A program made the position numbers and the translations under genes. Below are positions 1 through 7,471 of a stretch of 44,183 bases of DNA, in pieces. Below the pieces are notes generated by a model that saw only the letters and a program-made list of their open reading frames with translations, was not told the origin of the DNA and made no database searches. How positions within the stretch are numbered: position 1 is the first letter of the stretch; every line of letters begins with the position of its first letter. The stretch is taken from contig NBMC01000022.1 in NCBI GenBank assembly GCA_002084805.1, positions 1 to 44,183 of the forward strand, given 5' to 3'. Source of the stretch: Spirochaetaceae bacterium 4572_59. Its GTDB lineage: Bacteria > Spirochaetota > Spirochaetia > DSM-2461.

Positions 1-150
1 TTGAATCAAGAGTAGAATCTTTGACTTTTCTGGTAAAGGAAAGGAGGTTCCGTTCTGATGGAACATACATAATTTGAGGGAGTGCATAGTTACTGTTTTG
101 AATATCGGTAATACTTAGTTTTCCATCACGGTACTTAATTTTAAAAAAGA
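1..150 (-). pseudogene. Remnant of an AAA-family ATPase, cut by the window edge
   Basis: Read on the minus strand, one frame is open from about base 195 to the window edge. It gives a protein-like stretch containing KYRDGKLSIT, then LPQIMYVPSERNLLSF. The YVPSERNLLS segment resembles the interior of AAA/OLD-like ATPases, just before the coil or signature region. No Walker A motif or start codon lies upstream: the frame meets the higBA promoter at 162-195. The 5' part of the gene is therefore missing here, and the rest may continue outside the window. The family assignment rests on one short motif and is tentative. Confidence 0.4.
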
Positions 151-161
151 AGTAATAAACA

Positions 162-195
162 TAGACAATTATAACATATATGATATAGTTGTCTT
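162..195 (+). promoter_or_regulatory. higBA promoter with overlapping inverted repeat
   Basis: A -35-like TAGACA (162-167) and a -10-like TATAGT (184-189) are 16 bp apart. The arms of an inverted repeat, AGACAATTATA (163-173) and TATAGTTGTCT (184-194), match at 10 of 11 positions and cover both elements. This is the expected layout for autorepression by the HigA antitoxin. The toxin ATG at 196 lies 6 nt after the -10 and has no Shine-Dalgarno sequence, so the transcript may be leaderless. Confidence 0.6.
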
Positions 196-525
196 ATGTA
201 TGAGGTAAGATTATTAGATCCAGCAAATGAATTACTTGAATCATGTGCTTCAAAAATGCAGGCTAAAATTTTGCGAACCATTGATTTGCTTGAAAAATTT
301 GGACCTAATCTTCCTCAACCCCATGCAAAGAAGCTAACTGGATATGATCTTAAAGAATTAAGAGTTAAACTTGGTTCAGATATAATAAGAATGTTTTATT
401 TTCATTATAAAAATAAGATTTACATAATTACATCTGGTTATATTAAAAAGACCAATAAGATTAGTAAAAAAGAAATAAAAAGAGCTTTAAAACTTAAAGC
501 AAAATTTGAGGAGGAAAATAGATGA
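196..525 (+). CDS. higB: HigB/RelE-type toxin (Gp49-like)
   Basis: A 109-residue protein of the phage-derived Gp49-like branch of the RelE/ParE toxins, which are ribosome-dependent mRNA endonucleases. The pattern is typical: an N-terminal helix pair, HAKKLTGYDLKELRVKLG in the middle, then strands IIRMFYFHYKNKIYIITSGYIKK and a lysine-rich C-terminal helix. It overlaps the downstream antitoxin gene by four bases (ATGA), the toxin-first order of higBA. Start at 196: no ribosome binding site is seen, but a promoter with a palindromic operator ends one base upstream, which fits leaderless translation. Length is normal and no damage is visible. Confidence 0.8.
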   Translation: MYEVRLLDPANELLESCASKMQAKILRTIDLLEKFGPNLPQPHAKKLTGYDLKELRVKLGSDIIRMFYFHYKNKIYIITSGYIKKTNKISKKEIKRALKLKAKFEEENR

Positions 526-818
526 AATCTTCAAAATATTCAGAAGTAAAGAAGAAGTTGCTTAGTGATCCGGAAGTTAGAGAAGCATATGATGAAATTG
601 AAGAAGAATTTTCATTGGCAATGGAAATTATAGAACTTAGGAAAGAAAAAAAATTGACACAGAAGGAATTAGCAAAGAAGTTGGGAACTTCACAACCAGC
701 AATTGCCCGAATAGAGTCTGGTAGTTATAAAAAAATATCTTTAGCTTTTTTAAGAAAAGTAGCAGAAGCCCTAGATGCTGTCCCGGAAGTTCACTTAAAG
801 AGAAAAGTGCATCAATAA
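522..818 (+). CDS. higA: HigA-type antitoxin, XRE family HTH
   Basis: A 98-residue DNA-binding antitoxin that should neutralise the toxin encoded just upstream and repress the pair. A helix-turn-helix of the XRE/Cro type occupies about residues 38-90 (LRKEKKLTQKELAKKLGTSQ, then PAIARIESGSYKKISL). The N-terminal 35 residues are acidic and helical and probably contact the toxin. The start overlaps the toxin stop (ATGA), and GAGGAGG at 508-514 is the Shine-Dalgarno sequence. The likely operator is the inverted repeat at 163-194. Confidence 0.82.
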   Translation: MKSSKYSEVKKKLLSDPEVREAYDEIEEEFSLAMEIIELRKEKKLTQKELAKKLGTSQPAIARIESGSYKKISLAFLRKVAEALDAVPEVHLKRKVHQ

Positions 819-828
819 ATCTATGTGT

Positions 829-899
829 AAATTTGCATATAACAAAAATTTGCACCAGATTTGGCAGTACTAATAAATTCTGCTAATATTCTATGCAAA
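829..899. repeat. Imperfect palindrome between two convergent TA modules
   Basis: TTTGCATA (832-839) is the inverted complement of TATGCAAA (892-899). Inside lie GGCAG and CTGCT, which can pair imperfectly. AAATTTGCA also occurs twice as a direct repeat (829-837 and 846-854). The element lies between the end of higA and the end of the oppositely oriented parE remnant. It could be a transcription end shared by both modules or a trace of recombination. No canonical integron attC ends were found. Confidence 0.35.
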
Positions 900-992
900 C
901 AAAATTCATGACACCTTAACCGGCCAAACAGGTGAAATCTTACGTTATACCGCATAAAATTCACTTTTAATATTTAGTTGATTACAGTACCA

Positions 993-1139
993 TTATTTGG
1001 GATACTTTTTTAAAATCTGAGCTCTATCATAAATTCCATCAACCACTCTTTGAGTTGCCGGTGGATTGTTTTGAGACAGATAATCATTTATCTCCTGAAG
1101 CCATGATACCGCTTCTTCCGTCCATCTTATTTCTGCCAT
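993..1139 (-). pseudogene. Truncated ParE/RelE-family toxin
   Basis: A 48-residue reading frame starts with MAEIRWTEEAVSWLQEI and continues NDYLSQNNPPATQRVVD, then ends with RAQILKKYPK and a stop. This is the N-terminal half of a ParE/RelE toxin, normally about 95-105 residues. The strands that follow the 'YP..G' turn, including the catalytic or gyrase-contact region, are absent in all three frames downstream. It overlaps the upstream antitoxin gene by 13 bases, the usual coupling for antitoxin-first modules. It is probably inactive. Confidence 0.65.
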
Positions 1140-1312
1140 GCGCTGATTCTGCGCTTCATTTCTTCATTTGAAACTGTTTTGCCTTCTCTTGAATCTTTCA
1201 ATCCTCGCGTAATCATCGTCTCAAAGGCTAATTCTCTAAGGATTTCTTCATATGAGGAGTCTTCTGGTTGATCCTGAATAACTTCTGTCATCCTTTCTTT
1301 AACAACAGACAT
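1127..1312 (-). CDS. RelB/ParD-like antitoxin
   Basis: A 61-residue acidic protein. The C-terminal part, GLKDSREGKTVSNEEMKRRI followed by SAWQK, is characteristic of small antitoxins paired with ParE/RelE toxins. It should bind DNA through its N-terminus and the toxin through its C-terminus. AGAGAGGAAG upstream of the ATG is a good ribosome binding site, and a 17-bp interrupted palindrome at 1346-1362 is a likely autoregulatory operator. Its partner toxin gene, overlapping by 13 bases, is truncated, so this may be an orphan antitoxin. Subfamily placement is uncertain. Confidence 0.6.
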   Translation of the reverse strand: MSVVKERMTEVIQDQPEDSSYEEILRELAFETMITRGLKDSREGKTVSNEEMKRRISAWQK

Positions 1313-1345
1313 AAATTACTTCCTCTCTTTTTAACAAAATTTATA

Positions 1346-1362
1346 TGGTAATAATATTTCCA
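1346..1362 (-). promoter_or_regulatory. Probable antitoxin operator
   Basis: TGGTAATAATATTTCCA is a 17-bp palindrome with one mismatched pair and a central base. It lies 34 bp upstream of the antitoxin start at 1312, where the minus-strand promoter should be. Antitoxin binding here is inferred from position. Confidence 0.45.
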
Positions 1363-1511
1363 TTACTATTTTATAACTCCTTGGTGTGGATAGCAAGGGA
1401 CTATAACATATGGTCAAGCATTTCTTAAAACTTTGCTATGCAGTTTTATGCTTATGATTATCAGAAAATTGCAAACAAGATTCTTGAAAACCACTGCCAG
1501 CCTACATCCCC

Positions 1512-1718
1512 ATGGCAGAAGACTCCTATCACATAGAAATAAATCCACAGGGAAACGCCACAATAAGCCTCCTTATCTATGACTCCTTTCCAAAAGGAAC
1601 AAAAAGCATAAAAGTGACCTATACCGCAGGATACAGCCAGAACACCCGCTATGACCGCCAGCTCTTTGAGGACTGCCTCTATTCCTCCGTCCCTCTTTCC
1701 ACTACAATTCGTCTATGA
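1512..1718 (+). pseudogene. Phage-like fragment (head-tail connector type)
   Basis: A 68-codon frame contains a segment around KGTKSIKVTYTAGYSQN. The 'I.VTYTAGY' pattern is typical of phage head-tail connector (gp6-like) proteins, which are longer. No phage neighbours remain, there is no clear ribosome binding site, and the frame ends by overlapping the next gene (ATGA at 1715-1718). It is best read as a prophage remnant whose 3' end carries the promoter of the following gene. The family call rests on one short motif. Confidence 0.35.
1703..1708 (+). promoter_or_regulatory. -10 element close to the PHP phosphatase start
   Basis: TACAAT ends 6 nt before the ATG at 1715, and no Shine-Dalgarno sequence is present between. 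Transcription starting at the usual distance would begin at or within a base or two of the start codon, giving a leaderless mRNA. No clear -35 is visible. Confidence 0.4.
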
Positions 1719-2554
1719 AAACGAACTATCATACCCATTGTTCCCATTGTGACGGTATTGCCGATCCGGAAACCGTTGTTAAAACGGCAATTGAAAAGAA
1801 TTTTGACATACTCGGGTTTTCATCCCACTCTCCACTGGAAGGGGAAGACTGGACTCTCTCTCCGGAGGGAGTTGAAGATTATGTCTCTGAGATAAACGTC
1901 TTAAAAGAAAAATACCAGGACCAGATTCAAATTCTTGTTGGAATGGAAATGGATTTTATTCCCACTGAAGCTGTGTGGACACATAACAGATGGAAAAATC
2001 TTGATCTGGATTATATGATCGGGTCGGTCCATATGGTCCCCATTGTTGATGAATACAAACACCTGAGCATTGATGGTTCAATTGAGGAACTGAAAGAGCT
2101 TATAGATCTGTACTTTAAGGGGGATGTCAGAAAAATGGTAGAAGCCTACTACGATACCATCGCCCTTATGGCTTCACGGGAGACCATGGACTTTATCGGT
2201 CATCTGGATGTTATCAAAAAAAGGAACAGAGTTATGGGATTTCTGAATGAACAGGATTCCTGGTACATGCATAAAGTATGTGAGGTTCTGAATGTAATTG
2301 CAGAAAATAATCAGCGTATAGAAATCAATACCGGAGGAATCTCCCGGGGAGCAACGGATGCACTCTATCCCTCTCAGTCTATCCTGAAGGAGTGTTGTAA
2401 AAGAAACATTCCTATTGTGATAAACAGTGACTCCCACAATCCGAAGTATCTGGACGGGGAGTTTTCTCTTGCCCGGGAAGCGGCTCTTGAGGCAGGATAC
2501 CGGGAACAGTGGATTCTGGACCGCCGGGAATGGCGGCCCCTTCCGCTGAAATAA
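1715..2554 (+). CDS. PHP-family phosphatase, histidinol-phosphatase (HisJ/HisK) type
   Basis: A 279-residue single-domain PHP phosphoesterase, likely dephosphorylating L-histidinol phosphate in histidine synthesis. The trinuclear metal site is complete: HTH at 6-8, H38 (GFSSHSP), E78 (GMEMD), H106 (GSVH), H163 and D165 (GHLD), D239 and H241 (SDSH). Length matches the HisJ family (about 260-280). No other histidine gene is nearby, so the substrate is inferred; other PHP phosphatases share this fold. The ATG overlaps the preceding phage-like frame and lacks a ribosome binding site, but TACAAT lies 6 nt upstream, so a leaderless start is likely. It is convergent with purU, 15 bp away. Confidence 0.8.
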   Translation: MKTNYHTHCSHCDGIADPETVVKTAIEKNFDILGFSSHSPLEGEDWTLSPEGVEDYVSEINVLKEKYQDQIQILVGMEMDFIPTEAVWTHNRWKNLDLDYMIGSVHMVPIVDEYKHLSIDGSIEELKELIDLYFKGDVRKMVEAYYDTIALMASRETMDFIGHLDVIKKRNRVMGFLNEQDSWYMHKVCEVLNVIAENNQRIEINTGGISRGATDALYPSQSILKECCKRNIPIVINSDSHNPKYLDGEFSLAREAALEAGYREQWILDRREWRPLPLK

Positions 2555-2569
2555 TCACTTATAAGAGTC

Positions 2570-3430
2570 TTATTCGAAAATAATGGTTTTGTTTCCGAAA
2601 ACCAGTACTTTATTTTGAAGGTGGAGCTGGACACCCTTGGAAAGAACTGTTTTTTCAAGGTTCCGGCCTTTTTCCACCAGATCGGCAATACTGTTTCTGT
2701 GATTTACCCTGGTGACATCCTGGGCGATAATCGGTCCCTGATCCAGGTCTTCAGTTACATAATGACTGGTGGCCCCGATCAGTTTAACTCCCCGTGAAAA
2801 CGCCTGGTGGTAGGGTTTGGCCCCCACAAAGGCGGGAAGGAAGGAGTGATGAATATTGATAATCTTCCGAGGAAAGGATTCTACAAAATTGCTTGAGAGA
2901 ATCTGCATATAACGAGCTAGAACGATCAGGTCAATTTTCTCCTTTTTCAAAAGGGCAATCTGCTGGTTTTCAGCTTCTTTTTTGGTCTCTTTTGTAACAG
3001 GAAAATGGTAAAAAGGAATTCCAAAATATTCCGCTATGGGTTTTGTATCCGGATGGTTACTGATTATCATTTTTATATTGGCTTTCAACTCCCCCGCTCT
3101 ATTTCTGAGAAGCAGTTCATAGAGGCAGTGATCATATTTAGATACCAGTATGGCCATGCTGTGAATCTCATTGGAGAACTCCAGCTTCCAGCCCATTTCA
3201 AATTTAATGGCAATGGGTTCGAAAGCAGAAGATATCTTTTCTGCCGGAAGGGCAAAGTCTGTCAAATCCCATTCAACACGCATAAAGAACATCCCTGATT
3301 CGTCGTAGTGCTGGTCACAATTAAGGATATTCCCCTCATACATGCTTATAAAGTGTGTGATTTCCGCAACAATTCCTTTTTTGTCCTGACAGGACAGGAA
3401 AAGGATAGCCGATTCAGGCATTGAATTCAT
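2570..3430 (-). CDS. purU: Formyltetrahydrofolate deformylase
   Basis: Hydrolyses 10-formyl-tetrahydrofolate to formate and tetrahydrofolate, balancing one-carbon pools in the cytoplasm. Two domains are visible: an N-terminal ACT domain (about 7-85, starting AILFLSCQDKKGIVAEIT) and a formyltransferase-fold domain (about 90-286). The catalytic region NIHHSFLPAFVGAKPYHQAF (192-211) and the DLDQGPI loop (228-234) are intact. The length of 286 residues is normal. Start: GGGAG lies 8 nt before the ATG at 3430, favouring it over the methionine at residue 4. It is 69 bp downstream of murD on the same strand. Confidence 0.92.
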   Translation of the reverse strand: MNSMPESAILFLSCQDKKGIVAEITHFISMYEGNILNCDQHYDESGMFFMRVEWDLTDFALPAEKISSAFEPIAIKFEMGWKLEFSNEIHSMAILVSKYDHCLYELLLRNRAGELKANIKMIISNHPDTKPIAEYFGIPFYHFPVTKETKKEAENQQIALLKKEKIDLIVLARYMQILSSNFVESFPRKIINIHHSFLPAFVGAKPYHQAFSRGVKLIGATSHYVTEDLDQGPIIAQDVTRVNHRNSIADLVEKGRNLEKTVLSKGVQLHLQNKVLVFGNKTIIFE

Positions 3431-3499
3431 TTCGATATCTCCCTTGGTAATTCTTTATAAGCTGTCATTATATTCATAAACATTGTCTGTGCAAAGCCT

Positions 3500-4840
3500 T
3501 CAGTTCAGTGCTTCTGCCAGTTCGCGGAAGCGGTCGCCCCTCCCGAATTCGTTGACAAACATGCCGAATGAGGTGGCACCGGGAGACATCAGCAGGGCAT
3601 CTCCCTCCTGTGCTTCCTTCGAGGCAGCCTTGAAAGCCTCTTCCAGAGAGGGGTAGGGACCCTTAAAGGCAATATCGTTTTTTTTCAGAAGATCAACAAT
3701 TTTATTGGTAGCCGATCCTTTCAGGAGGTAGATCTCTTCCGCTGTTTTAAGGGCTTCCAATGCACAATGATAGTCCAGTTCTTTGTCCTTTCCTCCGGCA
3801 ATCAGCCGGACAGGCTTGTTAAAACTCAGGATTCCAGCGGCCATGGCTTCCGGAATGGTTGCGGTTGTATCGTTATAATATCTCACTCCCCGGAGGGTTC
3901 TTACCAGCTCCATTCTGTGGGGTACACCCTTGAACGCGGCAAGGGCATCCCTGATAATTCCTGTCTCCACCCCGAGCAGCCGGGCAGTAGCCGCCGCAAT
4001 CAGGCAGTTCAGGCGGAAGTAGCGGCCGGGAACCCGCAGTTTTTCCGGAAGAAGTTCTTCCCTCTCTTCTATCTCTCCCTCCGCTCCGCACAGGCAGAAT
4101 TGCTCTTCTCTGTCCCTGTAGAAATGGGGCCGGGCAGAACACTCTGAAGCAAATTCCCTTCCATACTCATCTTCCAGAAAGATGGCATGCTGTGTTGCCT
4201 TCTGTCCCCGGTATATTTCTTTCTTGTCATCCACATAGTCTGAAAAAGAGCTGTACATATTCTGGTGATCATTCATTATATTGGTAATAATACTGATTTC
4301 TGGATGTAGAAGATTCCGGCCTCGCAGGTCCCTGAGCTGCCAGGAGGAGAGCTCCAGAATTATGGGATCATCAGGGCCGAGTTCTTTCAGAAAAGTCAGG
4401 GGAGATACGGTAATATTTCCTCCCAGCCAGACCTGGGGATAGGCCATTTTCAGGATGGCATAGAGGGCGGATACAACGGAGGACTTCCCTTTGCTACCTG
4501 TTACGGCGATGATGGGATTTTTACAGGCTGACAGAAAAACTGACAGATCTGTTTCAATTTGCGCTGCTGCTTTCAGGTAGGGTGAATCTGCCGGAACAGC
4601 AGGATTCTTGATCACAATATCTGCCCCGCTAAAGTCTTCTATCCTGTGTTCTCCCAGAACATAGCGGACATCCAGATCTTTCAGCAGTTCCATGGAAGGT
4701 CTCAGGATCTCTTCTGATCGGAGATCTGTTGCTGTTACGATTGCTCCCGATTCGGCAAAATAACGGACACAGGCCAGTCCCCCGCCGTTAAGTCCCAGTC
4801 CCATGACTGTTATCTTTTTATTCCTATAGTCCTGCCCCAC
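3500..4840 (-). CDS. murD: UDP-N-acetylmuramoyl-L-alanine--D-glutamate ligase
   Basis: Adds D-glutamate to UDP-MurNAc-L-Ala, a cytoplasmic step of peptidoglycan synthesis. The 446 residues show the Mur ligase order: a Rossmann-like N-terminal domain (ITVMGLGLNGGG, about 10-21), a central ATPase with the P-loop VTGSKGKSS (113-121), and a C-terminal domain with RMELVRTLRGVRYYNDTTAT. Start: a GTG at 4840 with GAGAGG upstream. It stands apart from any dcw cluster; the neighbour downstream is purU, with no functional link. No damage is visible. Confidence 0.92.
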   Translation of the reverse strand: MGQDYRNKKITVMGLGLNGGGLACVRYFAESGAIVTATDLRSEEILRPSMELLKDLDVRYVLGEHRIEDFSGADIVIKNPAVPADSPYLKAAAQIETDLSVFLSACKNPIIAVTGSKGKSSVVSALYAILKMAYPQVWLGGNITVSPLTFLKELGPDDPIILELSSWQLRDLRGRNLLHPEISIITNIMNDHQNMYSSFSDYVDDKKEIYRGQKATQHAIFLEDEYGREFASECSARPHFYRDREEQFCLCGAEGEIEEREELLPEKLRVPGRYFRLNCLIAAATARLLGVETGIIRDALAAFKGVPHRMELVRTLRGVRYYNDTTATIPEAMAAGILSFNKPVRLIAGGKDKELDYHCALEALKTAEEIYLLKGSATNKIVDLLKKNDIAFKGPYPSLEEAFKAASKEAQEGDALLMSPGATSFGMFVNEFGRGDRFRELAEALN

Positions 4841-4923
4841 CTTAGCCGCCTCTCTTGTCTGATTGTATGTTATGACCGATAATATCAGATATGCCCTTCA
4901 ATGCCAAAGGAGAGAGTAGCAAA

Positions 4924-5862
4924 ATGATCAGAAAAACAAGCTGGCAGGTCTTCTGCTTTTTTATATTATTATCCTCCACCGCCTATGCCCGGGAGCAGGC
5001 GGAAATTGTCTATGCAGAAGGGGAAGGTTTTACCATAGTCCGTGAGGGACTTGCTACTTTTTATGATCTCTATGAAGAGGAAGCTGAGGGGATGATTCTT
5101 CTTCCGGGCGACCTTATCCTCACAGAGCAGGAAAGCTACCTGGAAATAGAGATCAACAAGACAGGATCTTTGATTAAAATTGCGGAGAATACAAGCTTTT
5201 CCATTAACTCTCTGGAAAACAAGGGGGGAAGCTTCACTGTTTCCTACGGCCGTATCAGGGCAAAGGTTAATAAACTGACAGATGATAGTCCCTTTTGGGT
5301 TCAGGGAACAGATACTGTTGCCGGAGTGAGAGGAACGGATTTTGGATACGATCTTTTCTTTGAAAGGGATAAACCCGAAAAAACCAGAACCGTTGTGTAT
5401 TGTTTTAAAGGAAAGGTGGAAGTGGTGAAACTGGCCTTTACCGTAGAAAAAGCAGGTCCTGTTGAGGCTCTCTCATCAGTTATACTGGGACGAAATGAAA
5501 TGGTCTCTGTTTTATCAGAGTCTGAGGAGCTTCTTGAAAAAGAAAAAGTCAGCTCTGAACTGAAAGAATATTGGGAAGTGAATGATTTTAATTTCCCAGA
5601 GGAACCATTGGAATCTACCCTGGCCCTTAAGAGCTTTCATAAAGACTCAAAACAGTTAAAGCAGGCTGCTTTATTCGCTGGGATTACCGGTTCTCTTTTT
5701 GGCGGAATTGGAACGGCCTCTTATCTCTGGGGAGAAGCTCCCCGGAGTACGGTCTGGGGGATGGGCGGGGTTGGTGCTACTGTGATTGGCTTTGCTGGAT
5801 ATTTATATATACGCGCTCTGATTCTTGATAGCCGGAGCGTTCCCTCTGCGGCTACAGAATAA
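4924..5862 (+). CDS. Secreted FecR-domain protein with C-terminal membrane segments
   Basis: A 312-residue exported protein. An N-terminal signal peptide (MIRKTSWQVFCFFILLSSTA, then YA|RE) precedes a FecR-like beta domain, recognisable from GDLILTEQESYLEIEI, IAENTSFSI, SYGRIRAKV and the signature GTDTVAGVRGTDF. FecR domains of this kind occur in many spirochaete envelope proteins unrelated to iron signalling. Near the C-terminus two hydrophobic stretches (AALFAGITGSLFGGIGTASY and GMGGVGATVIGFAGYLYI) could form a membrane hairpin. The start was moved to 4924 because AAAGGAGAG lies 7-10 nt upstream; a longer frame from 4891 lacks one. It ends 6 bp from the convergent pseudokinase-like gene. No sigma-factor partner is nearby. 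Confidence 0.75.
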   Translation: MIRKTSWQVFCFFILLSSTAYAREQAEIVYAEGEGFTIVREGLATFYDLYEEEAEGMILLPGDLILTEQESYLEIEINKTGSLIKIAENTSFSINSLENKGGSFTVSYGRIRAKVNKLTDDSPFWVQGTDTVAGVRGTDFGYDLFFERDKPEKTRTVVYCFKGKVEVVKLAFTVEKAGPVEALSSVILGRNEMVSVLSESEELLEKEKVSSELKEYWEVNDFNFPEEPLESTLALKSFHKDSKQLKQAALFAGITGSLFGGIGTASYLWGEAPRSTVWGMGGVGATVIGFAGYLYIRALILDSRSVPSAATE

Positions 5863-5868
5863 AGGGCC

Positions 5869-7266
5869 TCAGAGCTCTTTTACAGTTCTATCCAGTTTAA
5901 CAATAAGCCAGTTTCCTTTTTTCTGTTTTTCCAGCAGGAGGGTATCCCGTACTCTGTATCCTGATGGATGCAAAGTTTCGACGTTTTCAGTCATAACAGC
6001 CTCTTCTTCGGCAATTCCGGGATGCCACTTATCATAATCCACATGGAAGTGGGTTTCATCCAGTTTTGTAATTTCTAGATCTGTCAAACCAAAAACCGAG
6101 ACTCCTGCTTCAGGCAGGGGGCGTCCCGATGCACTCCACTCTTTTGCAGAAATAATTCCGGAGTCACCTTCATATCCCTGCCTGACTTTTGTGATGACAA
6201 AGAAGTTCATTATCTCTGTTATATCCTGCTTCCCCGCATCTTTATGGATACAGTCGCTCATCAGTTCCTGATCCATTGAGTCAAAACAGCTATAATAGGC
6301 TTCTACAAGCTGCAGCGGGTCCATGTCCATTGTCATGGGCGGTTCCAGAGCTTTCTTAAGGGGAGCACTGATCAGAGCTCCTATACAGGCGATTATGGCA
6401 ACCACTGAAAAGATCATGGTCCGTTTTTTCCGCCAGTATGTTCTTATTCTTATATTGGATTCCCTCCGGGCAGTCTGTTCTTTCAGTTTTGTCTCGGTCT
6501 CTGCTTTTTCTTCTTCCGTAACGCTATTGAAAGCAGTTTCCTTCTCCCAGATTTTGAAAACGGTTCTCCAGTCTGAGAGTGGGGGAGGGGTCTCTTTTGG
6601 GGACAGGGCTGTGGATATCATTTTTGAAATCTCTTTTTTAAGCCCGGCACAGCGGTATTCAATCGGAATAACAGGATAGCTACGCATCTCATCTGGTAAT
6701 TCTACGTCTTCCCGCCGGGAATAGGGAGGAGTGCCGCTCAATACCCGGTAGGAAAGAACTGCTAATGTAAAAGATAAGCCATCCCGGCCTTTTCTGTCGG
6801 GGTGATTAAAGGGATACCAGCACTCCTGTCTGAGCTTTTCATTTTGGCCTTTTCTGATAAAATCCATCAGTCTCTGAGGAAAAATAAGAATCCTGTTATC
6901 TTCTGTGAGAAACCAGCCCTTGCTGAAAAAACCGTAAGATGCCATGTCTTTTTCATAAAGCAGATGAAAAACCATAGCAAGGATCCATAAATCATTCTCA
7001 GTCAGCTTATCCGGATTGAACAAACGGCCCTTGATTTCAGGACCGTAAAAAATCATCTGATTGTTTTCTTCTGTAACTCCGGAAATCTTCCAGGATTCCA
7101 TGCCACCTTCGCTGTCGATGATCCAGCCACTATCGTTCTGGAGTGATCCCAGATCCACAGAACGGAATAATTTTGAATTTAATCCGCTGGCAATGCCCAT
7201 ATATGTTTGTTCTCCGTCAATCAGGCTGACAAGTCCTTTTTCTATTTCTGTTATTGTAAAAGCCAT
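5869..7266 (-). CDS. Membrane-anchored pseudokinase-like protein with an external C-terminal domain
   Basis: A 465-residue protein I do not recognise as a named family. The first 240 residues look like a degenerate Ser/Thr kinase fold. GWFLTEDNRILIFPQRL (117-133) sits where kinases have the strand before DFG, and DGLSFTLAVLSYRVLSGTPP (162-181) matches the 'D.wSLGvilYeLLtGkpPy' region of the C-lobe. The catalytic HRD and DFG residues are absent, so catalysis is unlikely. A charged linker (245-282) leads to one transmembrane helix (about 283-301). The last 160 residues resemble an NTF2-like extracytoplasmic domain (DPLQLVEAYYSCFDSMDQEL). A strong GGAAGGAG site precedes the ATG. The role may be sensing or scaffolding (inference). 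Confidence 0.55.
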   Translation of the reverse strand: MAFTITEIEKGLVSLIDGEQTYMGIASGLNSKLFRSVDLGSLQNDSGWIIDSEGGMESWKISGVTEENNQMIFYGPEIKGRLFNPDKLTENDLWILAMVFHLLYEKDMASYGFFSKGWFLTEDNRILIFPQRLMDFIRKGQNEKLRQECWYPFNHPDRKGRDGLSFTLAVLSYRVLSGTPPYSRREDVELPDEMRSYPVIPIEYRCAGLKKEISKMISTALSPKETPPPLSDWRTVFKIWEKETAFNSVTEEEKAETETKLKEQTARRESNIRIRTYWRKKRTMIFSVVAIIACIGALISAPLKKALEPPMTMDMDPLQLVEAYYSCFDSMDQELMSDCIHKDAGKQDITEIMNFFVITKVRQGYEGDSGIISAKEWSASGRPLPEAGVSVFGLTDLEITKLDETHFHVDYDKWHPGIAEEEAVMTENVETLHPSGYRVRDTLLLEKQKKGNWLIVKLDRTVKEL

Positions 7267-7471
7267 TGCTGAATCTCCTTCCTATGAAAAATATACTAAA
7301 AAAAGGGTTTCGGGTTAGATTTTTAGGCAGTTTTTACTTTTTCGTGATAATTTCAGCATTGAAACGTAAGAGTTCATATTCCTCGCACTAGTAATGGGAG
7401 GTGGCGATCCCTGTCTTTATGCAGAGATGACCCATTAACTGTTCAAGATCACATCCCTGTTCTGCCGCAAG

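Noticed and set aside
819..992. Integron attC site
   Set aside because: The region is palindromic, but I found no RYYYAAC/GTTRRRY end pair, and no integrase is visible in the window.
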